From assembly GCA_018434685.1 (NCBI GenBank), contig JAHDOV010000019.1, positions 1 to 64,000 of the forward strand: DNA of 64,000 bases. The letters are read 5' to 3'. Below, piece by piece: positions 1 through 8,059 of the stretch. Position 1 is the first letter of the stretch; each line of letters begins with the position of its first letter. The notes beneath the pieces were generated by a model. The model saw only the letters and a list, made by a program, of their open reading frames with translations, ran no database searches and had not been told where the DNA came from. Source of the DNA: Deltaproteobacteria bacterium (GTDB lineage: Bacteria > Desulfobacterota > Desulfomonilia > UBA1062). A program made the translations under genes and the position numbers.

Positions 1-472
1 CCGGGATGCTGATCTGGTAATCCGAGAGGATCTCCAGGAGAAAGCTCTCGAACTCTTCATCGCTCTTGTCCACCTCGTCGATGAGGAGCACGGTCTTGTC
101 CTCGGCCATAAGGGCCTTGAGCAGCGGCCGCTGGAGGAGAAACTCCCGGGTATAGATCGTCTCCTGTATCTCTTCCCAGCTCTTGTGCTGGCTCTGGTCC
201 ATATAGATCCTCAGGAGCTGCTTCTGGTAGTTCCATTCGTAGAGCGACTTGCTCTCATCGAGGCCCTCGTAGCACTGAAGGCGTATGAGCTCCCGGCTGG
301 AAATCAGGGACAGTACCCGGGCGAGCTCGGTCTTGCCGACCCCGGCAGGCCCCTCAACCAGGAGCGGTCTTCCGAGTTTTATCGCCAGGTACACCACGGT
401 ACTCACTGAACGGTCTACTATGAAATTGTGCTGAGCGAATCTGCTGCGAATCTCTTCGGGTGACGAAAACAT
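1..472 (-). CDS. MoxR-family AAA+ ATPase, 3' end beyond window
   Basis: The 157 visible residues are the N-terminal part of a MoxR/CoxD-type AAA+ ATPase, a chaperone that usually acts with VWA-domain proteins to mature metalloenzymes. A Walker A motif (GPAGVGKTE) lies near residue 43 and a Walker B motif (VLLIDEVDKSDEE) near residue 130. The ATG at 472 follows a good ribosome site (AAAGGAG), which fixes the start. The reading frame is still open at position 1, so the C-terminal half lies outside the window. Its start overlaps the tail of the broken stress-protein gene upstream. Family assignment is firm; the client protein is unknown. Confidence 0.9.
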   Translation of the reverse strand, partial: MFSSPEEIRSRFAQHNFIVDRSVSTVVYLAIKLGRPLLVEGPAGVGKTELARVLSLISSRELIRLQCYEGLDESKSLYEWNYQKQLLRIYMDQSQHKSWEEIQETIYTREFLLQRPLLKALMAEDKTVLLIDEVDKSDEEFESFLLEILSDYQISIP

Positions 473-717
473 ATCTTGGCTCCTTTGCTGTTATTGTTTG
501 CCTCACTGGTCACATGCTGCCTATATTGCTCTTCAAATTCTTCTGGGAGCTGGGCTGCCCAGGCCACACCCTGCTCGAAGCACTTGAATTCCCGTTTATC
601 AATCATATGCAGGAGGACTACCTTCTCGATGCCGGAACCCCTCAATTTTCTGATATAGTCCAGGGCCTTGTCCGATGCATCTGAAAAATCCGTCGGGTAT
701 AAAAATATTTTAAAAAT
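418..717 (-). pseudogene. Truncated universal stress protein, apparent ATT start
   Basis: The frame reads as the N-terminal half of a universal stress protein: FKIFLYPTDFSDASDKALDY, then a helix and the beta strand VVLLHMID. Similarity fades after about residue 70, and the frame stops at 99 residues against the usual 140-150, running into the moxR start. An in-frame stop lies at 733-735, so no upstream ATG, GTG or TTG exists. The only start matching the family N terminus is ATT at 717, six bases after AAGGAG. The gene therefore appears to have lost its 3' half, and its initiation codon is either rare or mutated. The C-terminal ATP-binding glycine motif of the family is absent. Confidence 0.6.
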
Positions 718-749
718 TGAGTTCTCCTTTCTTCAAGATATCCCGTTTA

Positions 750-1580
750 TTACAGCGGAAGATTCAGCCATGAGAACACCCCCACCATCTTGAAGCCCAT
801 GTAGAACATCACTGCGATGAACAGGTACTTGAGCTGCCTGGCCGGCAGGAGATGCGCTGTCCTGGCGCCGACAATGGCCATGGGCACGCTGCACCCCGCG
901 AGCAGTATCCACTGGAACCAGTTCACGTATCCGGTTGAATATGGCGGCAGTCCCTGCACCCCGAGACCGTTGATCATGTAGGAGAGTGATCCTCCGATGG
1001 CCGTGAATATCATGAGCGCAGTGGAGGTGCCCACTGCCTGGTGCATCTTGAATTTCAGGACATAGACCATGATGGGGATCATGATCACGCCCCCGCCGAT
1101 CCCGATGATGCCCGAGGCGATCCCCAGGGGGATGCCCCAGAGAACGAATGCAGCAAGGCTGTCGGACGGTTCATCCGTGATCTTTGGCGGCTTGGCGGTA
1201 AGCATGCGGATGCCGCCAAGTATGATGACAGTTCCAAATGCCGTGGTGAGCACCTTCCCGGGCAGATGGGCCGTGATGAAGGCGCCGAAGAAGGCGCCGA
1301 TAGCCCCTGCGATACCAAAGGCAATGGCCGCCTTCCAGAGCACTGCGCCCTTTCTGTTGTGGGTCAGCGCCCCGCTTATGGCAGTGGGAAGCACCACCAG
1401 CAGGTTGGTCCCGAAGGCGATGCGGATGGCGATGGTGGGGTCGACGCCGATGGTTTTCAGCACCCAGAACTGTACCGGCACCATGATGAAACACCCACCG
1501 ATACCAAGAAGGCCGGAGGCGAACCCCACTCCGACACCGGTGATCAGCAATGCAATAATCTGTGCAGACTGCATTTCCAT
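750..1580 (-). CDS. TSUP-family (TauE/SafE) anion permease
   Basis: This is a 276-residue polytopic membrane protein of the TSUP (DUF81) family, which exports sulfite, thiosulfate-like or sulfonate anions across the cytoplasmic membrane. The two family repeats are visible: GFASGLLGIGGCFIMVPVQF near the N terminus and GIASGIIGIGGGVIMIPIMV near residue 155. It is the last gene of the unit nifX-like, arsR, TSUP and has a ribosome site (AAAGGAG) ten bases before the ATG. Because it is governed by an ArsR repressor and a sigma54 promoter, it probably exports a sulfur oxyanion or thio-compound sensed by those regulators. The substrate is inference. Confidence 0.85.
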   Translation of the reverse strand: MEMQSAQIIALLITGVGVGFASGLLGIGGCFIMVPVQFWVLKTIGVDPTIAIRIAFGTNLLVVLPTAISGALTHNRKGAVLWKAAIAFGIAGAIGAFFGAFITAHLPGKVLTTAFGTVIILGGIRMLTAKPPKITDEPSDSLAAFVLWGIPLGIASGIIGIGGGVIMIPIMVYVLKFKMHQAVGTSTALMIFTAIGGSLSYMINGLGVQGLPPYSTGYVNWFQWILLAGCSVPMAIVGARTAHLLPARQLKYLFIAVMFYMGFKMVGVFSWLNLPL

Positions 1581-1616
1581 AGTATCTGTTCTCCTTTCTT
1601 GAGCTTCCTTTTTACA

Positions 1617-2006
1617 TCAGCCGCAGCTCTTTGTGCGCGAACCGCGGCGTGACCTGGGCAGAGAGCTGCACAGGTCTTTCTCCCGGACCTCGGGGATTTT
1701 TCCGAGCAGTTCCTTTACCCCTGCACTGGCGTTCAGCCAGTTTTTCATGTTCATGAGGATGGTTGCCGCATACGGTGATCCGGGCTCTCCGCTGAGGCGA
1801 TAGTGCACCCAGAGGTTCTTCTTATGACGCTCGACCATGCCCGCCTCGTGGAGGATCCTCAGATGGGTGGATACGCTGGACTCCGAGATCCCCAGAAGCT
1901 CCTGTATCTCGCAGACACAGAGCGATTCCTCATGCTGCAGCAGCTTGATGATCTTGACCCGGTTGGGCGCGGACAGGGCTTTCATTACCTTCATAAATTC
2001 TTCCAT
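1617..2006 (-). CDS. ArsR/SmtB-family winged-helix regulator
   Basis: This 129-residue ArsR-family repressor has the metal-box motif LCVCEIQELL (Cys30, Cys32) just before the recognition helix (ISESSVSTHLRIL), the arrangement used for thiolate binding of As(III) or Sb(III), or for persulfide sensing. The ATG at 2006 is preferred over one 30 bases upstream because AGGAGA lies correctly in front of it. The basic tail ends in a further Cys. It sits between the NifX-like gene and the TSUP permease and probably represses this unit. This is one of three ArsR proteins in the window. Confidence 0.88.
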   Translation of the reverse strand: MEEFMKVMKALSAPNRVKIIKLLQHEESLCVCEIQELLGISESSVSTHLRILHEAGMVERHKKNLWVHYRLSGEPGSPYAATILMNMKNWLNASAGVKELLGKIPEVREKDLCSSLPRSRRGSRTKSCG

Positions 2007-2105
2007 GCACCTTCTCCTCCCCTGCATTTCGAACATTTCATAATCATTCCGGAAAAAAAGACTGCCCGTACTTCTGATCCATCGCCCAACAGTACACAGT
2101 GTTTT

Positions 2106-2465
2106 TCATGCATTGTGTTTACTCCTGGATGCGTTAAGCGCGTCTCGTGCGAGATCTTCGGCCTGCCCTTTCTGATTCTCGATCACACAAATTCCTCTGC
2201 TCTCCAGCCATTCCCTTAACGGACGCTGGATACCGCCGCACACGAGCAGGTCAATTTCCAGGGCTGCGAGACGTTTCGCCAGTTCCAGGGGTGTTTCCCC
2301 CTCGAGATCCCTGACCCTCTTCTCGTGGATGGTATCTCCCTCAGATTCTACCAGCAGCACCTTCGATGAGCTGCCGAAATAGGGGGATACCCGCTCACCG
2401 AAGAGAACAACCGCCAGTTTTTTTCTGCCAGTATCCTTCACCTTCCTGTCTTTGTCTGTGTCCAC
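2106..2465 (-). CDS. NifX/NifB-type dinitrogenase cofactor domain protein
   Basis: This 119-residue protein carries a NifX/NafY/NifB C-terminal fold domain (FGERVSPYFGSSSKVLLVE near residue 23, later LEIDLLVCGGIQRPLREWL). Stand-alone members bind metal clusters or act in poorly known redox regulation; this need not imply nitrogen fixation, and no nif genes are nearby. It is the first gene after the sigma54 promoter at 2526-2540 and precedes arsR and the TSUP permease. Cys and His residues are sparse, so cluster binding is uncertain. Confidence 0.75.
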   Translation of the reverse strand: MDTDKDRKVKDTGRKKLAVVLFGERVSPYFGSSSKVLLVESEGDTIHEKRVRDLEGETPLELAKRLAALEIDLLVCGGIQRPLREWLESRGICVIENQKGQAEDLARDALNASRSKHNA

Positions 2466-2525
2466 GATACACGTCCTGAATCAAACTGCTAAGGATCAGG
2501 GGATCTATTCTTTGAAAAAGATACA

Positions 2526-2540
2526 GCAAGTACAATGCCA
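2526..2540 (-). promoter_or_regulatory. Sigma54 (-24/-12) promoter
   Basis: Read on the minus strand the site is TGGCATTGTACTTGC: GG and GC elements separated by exactly ten bases, as sigma54-RNA polymerase requires. It lies 61 bases before the NifX-like start codon and about 100 bases downstream of a palindromic activator-like site. A sigma54 activator gene ends immediately upstream, so the promoter and its activator are probably partners. Confidence 0.85.
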
Positions 2541-2633
2541 GACTGGAGGGGAGGGGAAGCTGTTTTAGATAAAAACAATATCAATATGTTAGACGAATTT
2601 GTGGGCAGGACCGGGCATCCCTTGTCCGCAGAA

Positions 2634-2672
2634 ATGTTTCACAGCCTGAAACATGTGTGTTTCATGTTTCAT
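2634..2672. promoter_or_regulatory. Palindromic upstream activator sites
   Basis: ATGTTTCA (2634-2641) and TGAAACAT (2647-2654) form a perfect 8-bp inverted repeat with a 5-bp spacer. Two further TGTTTCA half-sites follow in direct orientation (2658-2664 and 2665-2671). The cluster is about 100 bp upstream of the sigma54 promoter, the usual distance for a sigma54 enhancer, and overlaps the last codons of the activator gene. It is likely the binding site of that activator. Confidence 0.7.
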
Positions 2673-4071
2673 TCCGGGGATCGTCTATCCCGTATCTTCT
2701 CATCTTCCGCCACAGGGTCGTGCGGCTCATGTTGAGTGAACGTGCCGCTTCGATCCGGTTGCCGTGATTATCGAGAAGCACAGCGCGGATCCTGTCGGAT
2801 TCCGAGAGTTCCTGCTGCGAGATCCGGTCATCCCTGTTCATGCTCTCCTCGATCAGGTCTGCGGGGAGATGCTCTTTGTGGATCATATGGCCCTTACAGG
2901 TGATGAAGGCGTACTCTATGATATTCTCAAGTTCCCGGACATTGCCGGGGAACGGGTGTGCCAGGAGGAGATTCATCACATCGGGGGATACGCCGCGGAT
3001 GTCCCGGGCCTTCTTGAGGTTGAGTTTGTGGATGAAATGTTCCACGAGAAGCGGGATATCGAGTCTTCTTTCCCGCAGGGCGGGAAGGGCGATCCTGACC
3101 ACATTGAGCCGGTAGTAGAGATCTTCCCTGAACCGGTCTTTATGCACCAGCGTACTCAGGGCGATATTACTCGCAGCCACGACCCGGACATCGGCCCTGC
3201 GGGGTTTTGTGCCGCCCAGAGGGGTGAACTCTCCGTCCTGAAGAACTCGCAGGAGGTCTGCCTGGAACAGGGTGGACGTATTGGAGATCTCATCCAGGAA
3301 CAGTGTCCCGCCGTGGGCCGACAGGAACCGGCCCGGCTTGTCCCGTAACGCCCCGGTGAAGGCTCCTTTGACATAGCCGAACAGCTCGGACTCGAGCAGG
3401 GTATCGGGCAGGGCTGCGCAGTTCACGGGAATGAACGGCTTTTCCCTGCGGGGGGACTGGTTGTGGATCGCCCGTGCGATCAGTTCCTTGCCTGATCCTG
3501 TCGGCCCTTCTATGAGAACAGGGCTTTCGCTTTCCGCGATATCCGGGAGAAAGGAAAGGATCTCTTTCATGAGTGCATGCGTCCCCACGATGTCTTCCCT
3601 GGTATAGCCCCGGCTGACCTGCCTGCGCAGATCCTCGAGTTCGGACAGGTCTCTGAAGGTCTCGACGCCGCCGATGATGTTCCCCTTTTCATCTTTCAAT
3701 ACGGCAGTGCTGATGCTAATGGGCTTTTCGATACCCTCCCTGGTTATGATCCTGGCCTGGAGATTGATCTCCGGTCTTCCGCCGGACAGGGTTTCCTGAA
3801 GTGCGCAGTGACGCTCGCAGATATCGGCCCTGAAGACATCGAAACAATACTGCCCCACGGCGTCATCCGCACTGAACCCGGTTATTTCCTCCGCAGCCCG
3901 GTTGAAGTTAGTGATCCTTTTACTGTGGTCGATGGTGAAGACTCCGTCGCTGATACTGTCCATGATGGCGCAGCATGGCGAACGCAGGGGCAAGGCCTCT
4001 CCACACAAAGGGAACCCCCTGCTGCCCTCTTGCCCGGTCTGCGCCTGTTTTTTCAACGGTTTTTTCTTCAT
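2662..4071 (-). CDS. PAS-containing sigma54-dependent transcriptional activator
   Basis: This 469-residue enhancer-binding protein has a PAS sensor (about 33-145) containing three clustered cysteines (C76, C85, C89) that could sense redox state or bind metal. An AAA+ domain follows (Walker A GPTGSGKE near 189-196; sigma54 contact loop GAFTGA at 236-241), then a C-terminal Fis-type helix-turn-helix ([16 protein letters not shown]). Intact GAFTGA means it should open sigma54 promoters, and one lies directly downstream. Its ATG overlaps the stop of a 33-residue ORF (ATGA), suggesting translational coupling. It ends the arsenic/sulfur gene train and probably controls the NifX-ArsR-TSUP unit. Confidence 0.92.
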   Translation of the reverse strand: MKKKPLKKQAQTGQEGSRGFPLCGEALPLRSPCCAIMDSISDGVFTIDHSKRITNFNRAAEEITGFSADDAVGQYCFDVFRADICERHCALQETLSGGRPEINLQARIITREGIEKPISISTAVLKDEKGNIIGGVETFRDLSELEDLRRQVSRGYTREDIVGTHALMKEILSFLPDIAESESPVLIEGPTGSGKELIARAIHNQSPRREKPFIPVNCAALPDTLLESELFGYVKGAFTGALRDKPGRFLSAHGGTLFLDEISNTSTLFQADLLRVLQDGEFTPLGGTKPRRADVRVVAASNIALSTLVHKDRFREDLYYRLNVVRIALPALRERRLDIPLLVEHFIHKLNLKKARDIRGVSPDVMNLLLAHPFPGNVRELENIIEYAFITCKGHMIHKEHLPADLIEESMNRDDRISQQELSESDRIRAVLLDNHGNRIEAARSLNMSRTTLWRKMRRYGIDDPRNET

Positions 4072-4169
4072 TGTTTGTTCAGAGTTCCTTTTCCCGGGTG
4101 CTCGTGTATATCCGGTTGAACTACAACAGTATCATTCTGCCCCTCACCGATGATGATCTTGTCAGTCAT
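4068..4169 (-). CDS. Short ORF coupled to the sigma54 activator
   Basis: This 33-codon frame begins with MTDKIIIGEGQNDTVVVQPD, has a good ribosome site (GGGAGG), and its stop overlaps the activator ATG as ATGA. It is too short to assign. It may encode a small peptide or simply act as a leader that couples translation of the regulator to upstream mRNA. It contains no cysteine and no membrane segment. Confidence 0.45.
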   Translation of the reverse strand: MTDKIIIGEGQNDTVVVQPDIHEHPGKGTLNKQ

Positions 4170-4252
4170 AAGGTTAACCTCCCTGAATTTCTGTCTCTTT
4201 GTGCCGCAATGTAAGAATACAGTTCGTACGCATAGCCTCGACACAGGTTTTT

Positions 4253-5152
4253 CTAAACATGATTGAATTCCTTGATCACGGGGCCGTTGGCGCACATGGC
4301 GCACTCGATCTGCAGAGTGGTGTGTGATATGCGGTATTTCTCCAGCAGGACACGCTCGACCTCCCTGAGGATCGACGGGGCCTTTTGTGAGCAGTCCGGG
4401 TCGATGTCCAGGTGCACGGAGAGTGCGAGGATGTGCGAGCAGATGGCCCACACGTTCAGATGGTGCAGGTCCCTGACTCCATTGACGCCCCTGATCGTCT
4501 CGGCGACCTCCGCGATCTTCATCCCCCTGGGCACCCCTTCCATGAGGATGTGAACGGATTCGCGCAGTACCCTGAAGGCACCAGTGAATATGATGATGCT
4601 GATGCCAATGGATATGAGGGCATCGAGCATGTACCAGGAGGTGAAATACATGATAATGCCACCTGCAATAACGCCTACAGAGGCGGCAGCATCTCCGATC
4701 ACGTGGAGAAAGGCGCTTCGCACGTTCAAATCATCGTGGGAGTGGGTGTGCAGGGCCATGGCTGAAAGGCCGTTTGCAACAAGGCCCACCGTTGCTATAA
4801 TGAACATGGGCAGGCTGTTGACCTCCTGCGGCGAGGCCAGCCGGTGGAGCGCCTCGTAGAAGATCGCGGCGGCCATGAGGAAGACCGTGACCCCGTTGAT
4901 AAACGAGGCGAACACCTCGGCGCGGTGCCAGCCGAAGGAATGTTCCTCGTTGGCGGGCAGCATGGCGAGCCTGATCGCAGCCAAGGAAAGGATGAGCGCA
5001 AAGAGATCCAGGAAGACATGGGCGGCATCCGAGAGCAGGGCCAGCGAGTTGGTCCACAGTCCACCCGCGACCTCGGCTACGAGGGTCGCAGCAGTCAGGC
5101 CTATGGCGATTTTCAGACGGTATGCCCTGCTGGCATCGGCTGTTTCATGCAT
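4253..5152 (-). CDS. Cation diffusion facilitator (CzcD/ZitB type)
   Basis: This 299-residue CDF transporter exports divalent metals such as zinc in exchange for protons. It has about six membrane helices, the TM2 site SDAAHVFLD, the TM5 site HVIGDAAASVG, a loop HTHSHDD and a cytoplasmic C-terminal domain with His and Cys residues (HHLNVW; ECAMCANG). It overlaps the upstream DUF169 gene by eight bases, so it belongs to the arsenic/sulfur gene train. The metal cannot be read from the sequence, though the HD-HD pattern favours zinc. Confidence 0.88.
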   Translation of the reverse strand: MHETADASRAYRLKIAIGLTAATLVAEVAGGLWTNSLALLSDAAHVFLDLFALILSLAAIRLAMLPANEEHSFGWHRAEVFASFINGVTVFLMAAAIFYEALHRLASPQEVNSLPMFIIATVGLVANGLSAMALHTHSHDDLNVRSAFLHVIGDAAASVGVIAGGIIMYFTSWYMLDALISIGISIIIFTGAFRVLRESVHILMEGVPRGMKIAEVAETIRGVNGVRDLHHLNVWAICSHILALSVHLDIDPDCSQKAPSILREVERVLLEKYRISHTTLQIECAMCANGPVIKEFNHV

Positions 5153-5990
5153 GATGGTTCCCCTTTTCCGTAATGTGCCCGGTGTTGAGTCTTACATCGT
5201 CGCCCTCGTGATCCGCGCCGGTTTTTTCCCGGGAACAGTCGTGCCCTTCCTTTCTGTGGAGGGCACCGAATGCCTTTTTCGAGCGGAATGCCGGGATGGC
5301 CTTTTCCGCCAGGTACTTCAGGTGCTCCACGATGGGCTGCAGGTCCCGGGCCGGGAAGCCCAGCACCGCTTCGGACGGGCCGATGTCCGTGGCGTCCCTG
5401 CATCCATAGCACCCGTAGCTGAGATTGATCCTGTTCTCGAGGTATGGGATGATGGTCGAGTCCACGCAGGTGGCCTGGAGAATGGCGGTGGAGGCAGTGA
5501 CGCGCTCGCCACCATGAACATGGAGAGAGGCCAGGGCGATCCACATGAGCCGCTCCACCTCGTCTTCCACGACAACGACATCCGGGATATGGCTGGCCTC
5601 TTCGAGGGGAAAGAGGTGGAGTCCGGTGATGGCACCGGTGTCCAGGTGGGGCATGTTCTCGAACATCGCCTTTCCGACTGCCGGATCCCTGACGATACCG
5701 AAGCCCACGAGACCCTTGCCCGACTGCAATCCCTCCGGCAGATGCTTGAACCCGAAGGCTGCTGCAGCAGCCGGGCAGGAGAGATCCTCCGGCAGGAGCA
5801 CCACGTTCCGGCCCATGCGCGCCTTCATGAGGGCCTGGCAGTAGCGGTGCGTTTCGAGCTGCAGTGCATCACCCCAATCGTCACCCTTCCTGAGGAGGCG
5901 CACTCCCACGGGCGATGAGGCGAGGGACAGCAATGAAACCATGTACCTGCCGTTTGAGCTGATTTTCTCTATCTGCTTCATTGTATCCAT
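5145..5990 (-). CDS. DUF169 family protein
   Basis: This 281-residue DUF169 protein shows the family signatures near the N terminus (SSPVGVRLL, then a Cys in HRYCQALMKAR), CPAAAAAFGF, and the C-terminal cysteine block YGCYGCRDATDIGPSEAVLGFP. DUF169 proteins are common in anaerobes and archaea, often beside metal or formate genes, but have no established activity. The paired cysteines suggest metal or cluster binding. It lies between TSUP and CDF transporters in the train. Confidence 0.8.
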   Translation of the reverse strand: MDTMKQIEKISSNGRYMVSLLSLASSPVGVRLLRKGDDWGDALQLETHRYCQALMKARMGRNVVLLPEDLSCPAAAAAFGFKHLPEGLQSGKGLVGFGIVRDPAVGKAMFENMPHLDTGAITGLHLFPLEEASHIPDVVVVEDEVERLMWIALASLHVHGGERVTASTAILQATCVDSTIIPYLENRINLSYGCYGCRDATDIGPSEAVLGFPARDLQPIVEHLKYLAEKAIPAFRSKKAFGALHRKEGHDCSREKTGADHEGDDVRLNTGHITEKGNHHA

Positions 5991-6053
5991 CGGTAACTCC
6001 TTATTGTATGCACAAAATTTCGGGTATCATCGGATCGCGACTGACATCCTTCT

Positions 6054-6803
6054 TCACAGAAGCCCCCAGATCATCTTGATGGCAATGGCATAAAGCACGA
6101 CGGCGATTATTTTTTTCACCTGTGCGGCTTCAAGTTTCCAGTACATCAGCCAGGACCCCGCAATAGCTCCTGCCACCGAGCCAACGGCAGACAACATAAG
6201 AAGGCGCAAATTGATATGCCCTATTGCTGCGTGGCCGAAGAACCCGCTCAATGATGAGAATATCACAATAAAGGCAGTGGTAGCCGATGCCTTCTTAGCG
6301 TCGAACCCCAGCCATACGAGCACAGGGACAATGAAATTCCCGCCCCCAACACCGAGGAGACCGCCCAGGTAACCTGCCCCGATGCCGAGGCCGATACCCA
6401 CCTTCAGTTCCTTGTCGGGAGAGGAGCGAGCGTCTTTCTTTTTCGCCGGGGTGTAGAAGAGCATCATGGAGCCTGCGAAGATGAGAAATGCAGAGAAGAT
6501 CGCTATGAGAAACTCTTTTGAGAAAAACCGCGTTGAGTATGCACCAAGAGGTGAAAACACGATGGCAAGGCAAATGATGGGAATGGCTGTTTTGAATACC
6601 ACCAGCTTGTACCGCATGTAGTTGAACGAGGCAAAGCTCATGCTGATGGCATTCAGGAGTAACGCCACAGTCATCGCCTCCGTCAGTGGGATGCCAAGCC
6701 AGTAGAAGGTGGGGATGATGATGAAAGCCGCACCGACACCCGCAATGGTGAGCACTGTGGTGAAGAGAAAAACCAGGACAGAGGCAATGACAATGGTCAT
6801 CAT
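6054..6803 (-). CDS. TSUP-family permease, second copy
   Basis: This 249-residue membrane protein of the TauE/SafE family has the repeats TIAGVGAAFIIIPTFYWLGI at the N terminus and GGLLGVGGGNFIVPVLVWLG around residue 145. It probably moves a sulfur-containing anion. It starts within a few bases of the decayed FmdE stop and continues the same operon. It differs clearly in sequence from the TSUP protein at 750-1580, so the two are not a recent duplication. Confidence 0.85.
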   Translation of the reverse strand: MMTIVIASVLVFLFTTVLTIAGVGAAFIIIPTFYWLGIPLTEAMTVALLLNAISMSFASFNYMRYKLVVFKTAIPIICLAIVFSPLGAYSTRFFSKEFLIAIFSAFLIFAGSMMLFYTPAKKKDARSSPDKELKVGIGLGIGAGYLGGLLGVGGGNFIVPVLVWLGFDAKKASATTAFIVIFSSLSGFFGHAAIGHINLRLLMLSAVGSVAGAIAGSWLMYWKLEAAQVKKIIAVVLYAIAIKMIWGLL

Positions 6804-6806
6804 GGC

Positions 6807-7154
6807 TCAGTACTCCGTACAGGGTATGCACAGGTTTTTGCCATCCTTGATGCGTACATACCGATCAAAGACGTATTCACCGCAGCCTTCGCACTTTGGT
6901 TTATTAAAAGAGCCCTCTATTTTTTCATGCGCAAAGTTACTCAGCTTCTGAACGTTGAATATCTCTTCATCCGTGGCATTTAAAACGCTCGTGCGGGTGT
7001 CATACACCCAACTCGCTGGCGATGAAGTATCCATGATCATGCACCCGGGTAACACCCAGGGTTTCAGCATGAGCTCTCCCATCCTGTAGCCGATCGGCAT
7101 GAACAGGCAGCGGCGTCCGAGAAAATTCCATGTCCATTCCGGTAATGTATTTAT
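6807..7154 (-). pseudogene. Decayed FmdE-like gene, internal deletion and ATA start
   Basis: The frame joins an FmdE N terminus (WNFLGRRCLFMPIGYRMG, equivalent to the [16 protein letters not shown] of the intact neighbour) directly to an FmdE C terminus with a treble-clef zinc site (CEGCGEYVFD...CIPC). About 90 central residues are missing, including the conserved core, and the active-site His residues of HGHxC are replaced. The only start matching the family lies at ATA (7154), eight bases after AAGGAG; an ATG at 7100 has no ribosome site. Together these suggest a paralogue of the adjacent fmdE in decay, though a short product could still be made. Confidence 0.6.
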
Positions 7155-7306
7155 AAGCTGTTCTCCTTTCCTATGAGAGAAGTTCCAGGGTCTCTCTACG
7201 GCTAATTTTTCACATTCAGCTTGCCTGCTTCTGTCAGTTCCTTCTTTACCTTCTTCCAGATGCCCTACTCTTTATAGATTGTTCTTACCGTCTCTATGCC
7301 TCTCGT
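7155..7306. other. Spacer with possible coding remnant
   Basis: Between the two FmdE-type genes, a minus-strand stretch ending near 7201 reads IWKKVKKELTEAGKLNVKN before a stop. It looks like the tail of a protein but has no start and no recognisable partner. It may be debris from the same rearrangement that damaged the FmdE copy. No promoter was recognised. Confidence 0.25.
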
Positions 7307-7921
7307 TTAAGCCTTCTTCTCCGCTTCGCTGCATGGGATGCAGAGCAGCTTGCCTTCGGGACCTTCCTTCAGCTTGTCCGTAAAAACGGCCTCACCGCAC
7401 CCTGCACATCTCTTAGTCTCAAAGTTCCCCTTACCCTTGGGCAGTTTCCTGGTGAATACATCGCTCAGGTTTAAAAAATCGGTCTCGGGTAGAGCCAGGA
7501 TCCGTTCCACCTGGGGATTGGTGATCTCTGTCGGAATATCCTGGGGCAGCACTCCCTCCTTCCGCTTCTGCACAAAGGGCGAGGATAGGGCCTTTTCGAA
7601 GAACTCCGGCTTGAGAGACACCCTTACGGCACGGTCTGTTGCCGTATCGATGAGTGTGAAGGCCATCTTGCTGTAGTTCAGCTTCCTGATGTTTGACTTA
7701 CCGTACGTGGCTCCGGTGGCGACCATGATGCCGTCCACGAAGCAACCCGCAGCGTGGCCTTCTCCTGTTTCGGCCTCCACCACCAGTTCCTTGTCCTGGG
7801 CCCTGTTCACGCCGAGCGCCTTCAGTGCGGCCATGCCTGCCCTGATCCCCATGGGCATGGCAGGGCACTTGTGTCCATGAAACTTTAATCCGATCTCATA
7901 GAGTTCTCTCAGTTCGATCAT
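7307..7921 (-). CDS. FmdE-domain protein with zinc-ribbon tail
   Basis: This 204-residue protein has an FmdE domain with the intact motif [12 protein letters not shown] (His15, His17, Cys19), the core [23 protein letters not shown] cited in two halves (GEGHAAGC, then GATYGKSN), and a C-terminal zinc ribbon (CAGCGEAVF...CIPC). FmdE proteins accompany formylmethanofuran dehydrogenase in methanogens and occur in many sulfate reducers, where their role is unresolved but tied to molybdenum or tungsten proteins. The start at 7921 is chosen for its AAGGAG site; an upstream in-frame ATG gives an implausible N terminus. It follows the UXX selenoprotein gene. Confidence 0.85.
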   Translation of the reverse strand: MIELRELYEIGLKFHGHKCPAMPMGIRAGMAALKALGVNRAQDKELVVEAETGEGHAAGCFVDGIMVATGATYGKSNIRKLNYSKMAFTLIDTATDRAVRVSLKPEFFEKALSSPFVQKRKEGVLPQDIPTEITNPQVERILALPETDFLNLSDVFTRKLPKGKGNFETKRCAGCGEAVFTDKLKEGPEGKLLCIPCSEAEKKA

Positions 7922-8059
7922 TGCTATCTCCTTTTTCGGGCACGAATATCCTCGTAACCGAACATGCACATCTCTGAACTACCTTGTTCAGTCATCGTTG
8001 CTGTCTCTGCGCTCTCTGGTTGTCGTGGTCGGCCCCTCCCCGAGGGGTGCTTGAACCGG

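Noticed and set aside
2106-2465. Evidence of nitrogen fixation from the NifX-like gene
   Set aside because: The domain is widespread in stand-alone proteins, and no nif structural or assembly gene is in the window.
5130-5150. TGTTTCATGCATG resembling the sigma54 enhancer half-site
   Set aside because: It is the coding start of the CDF transporter (MHETA) and is not arranged as a palindrome upstream of a promoter.
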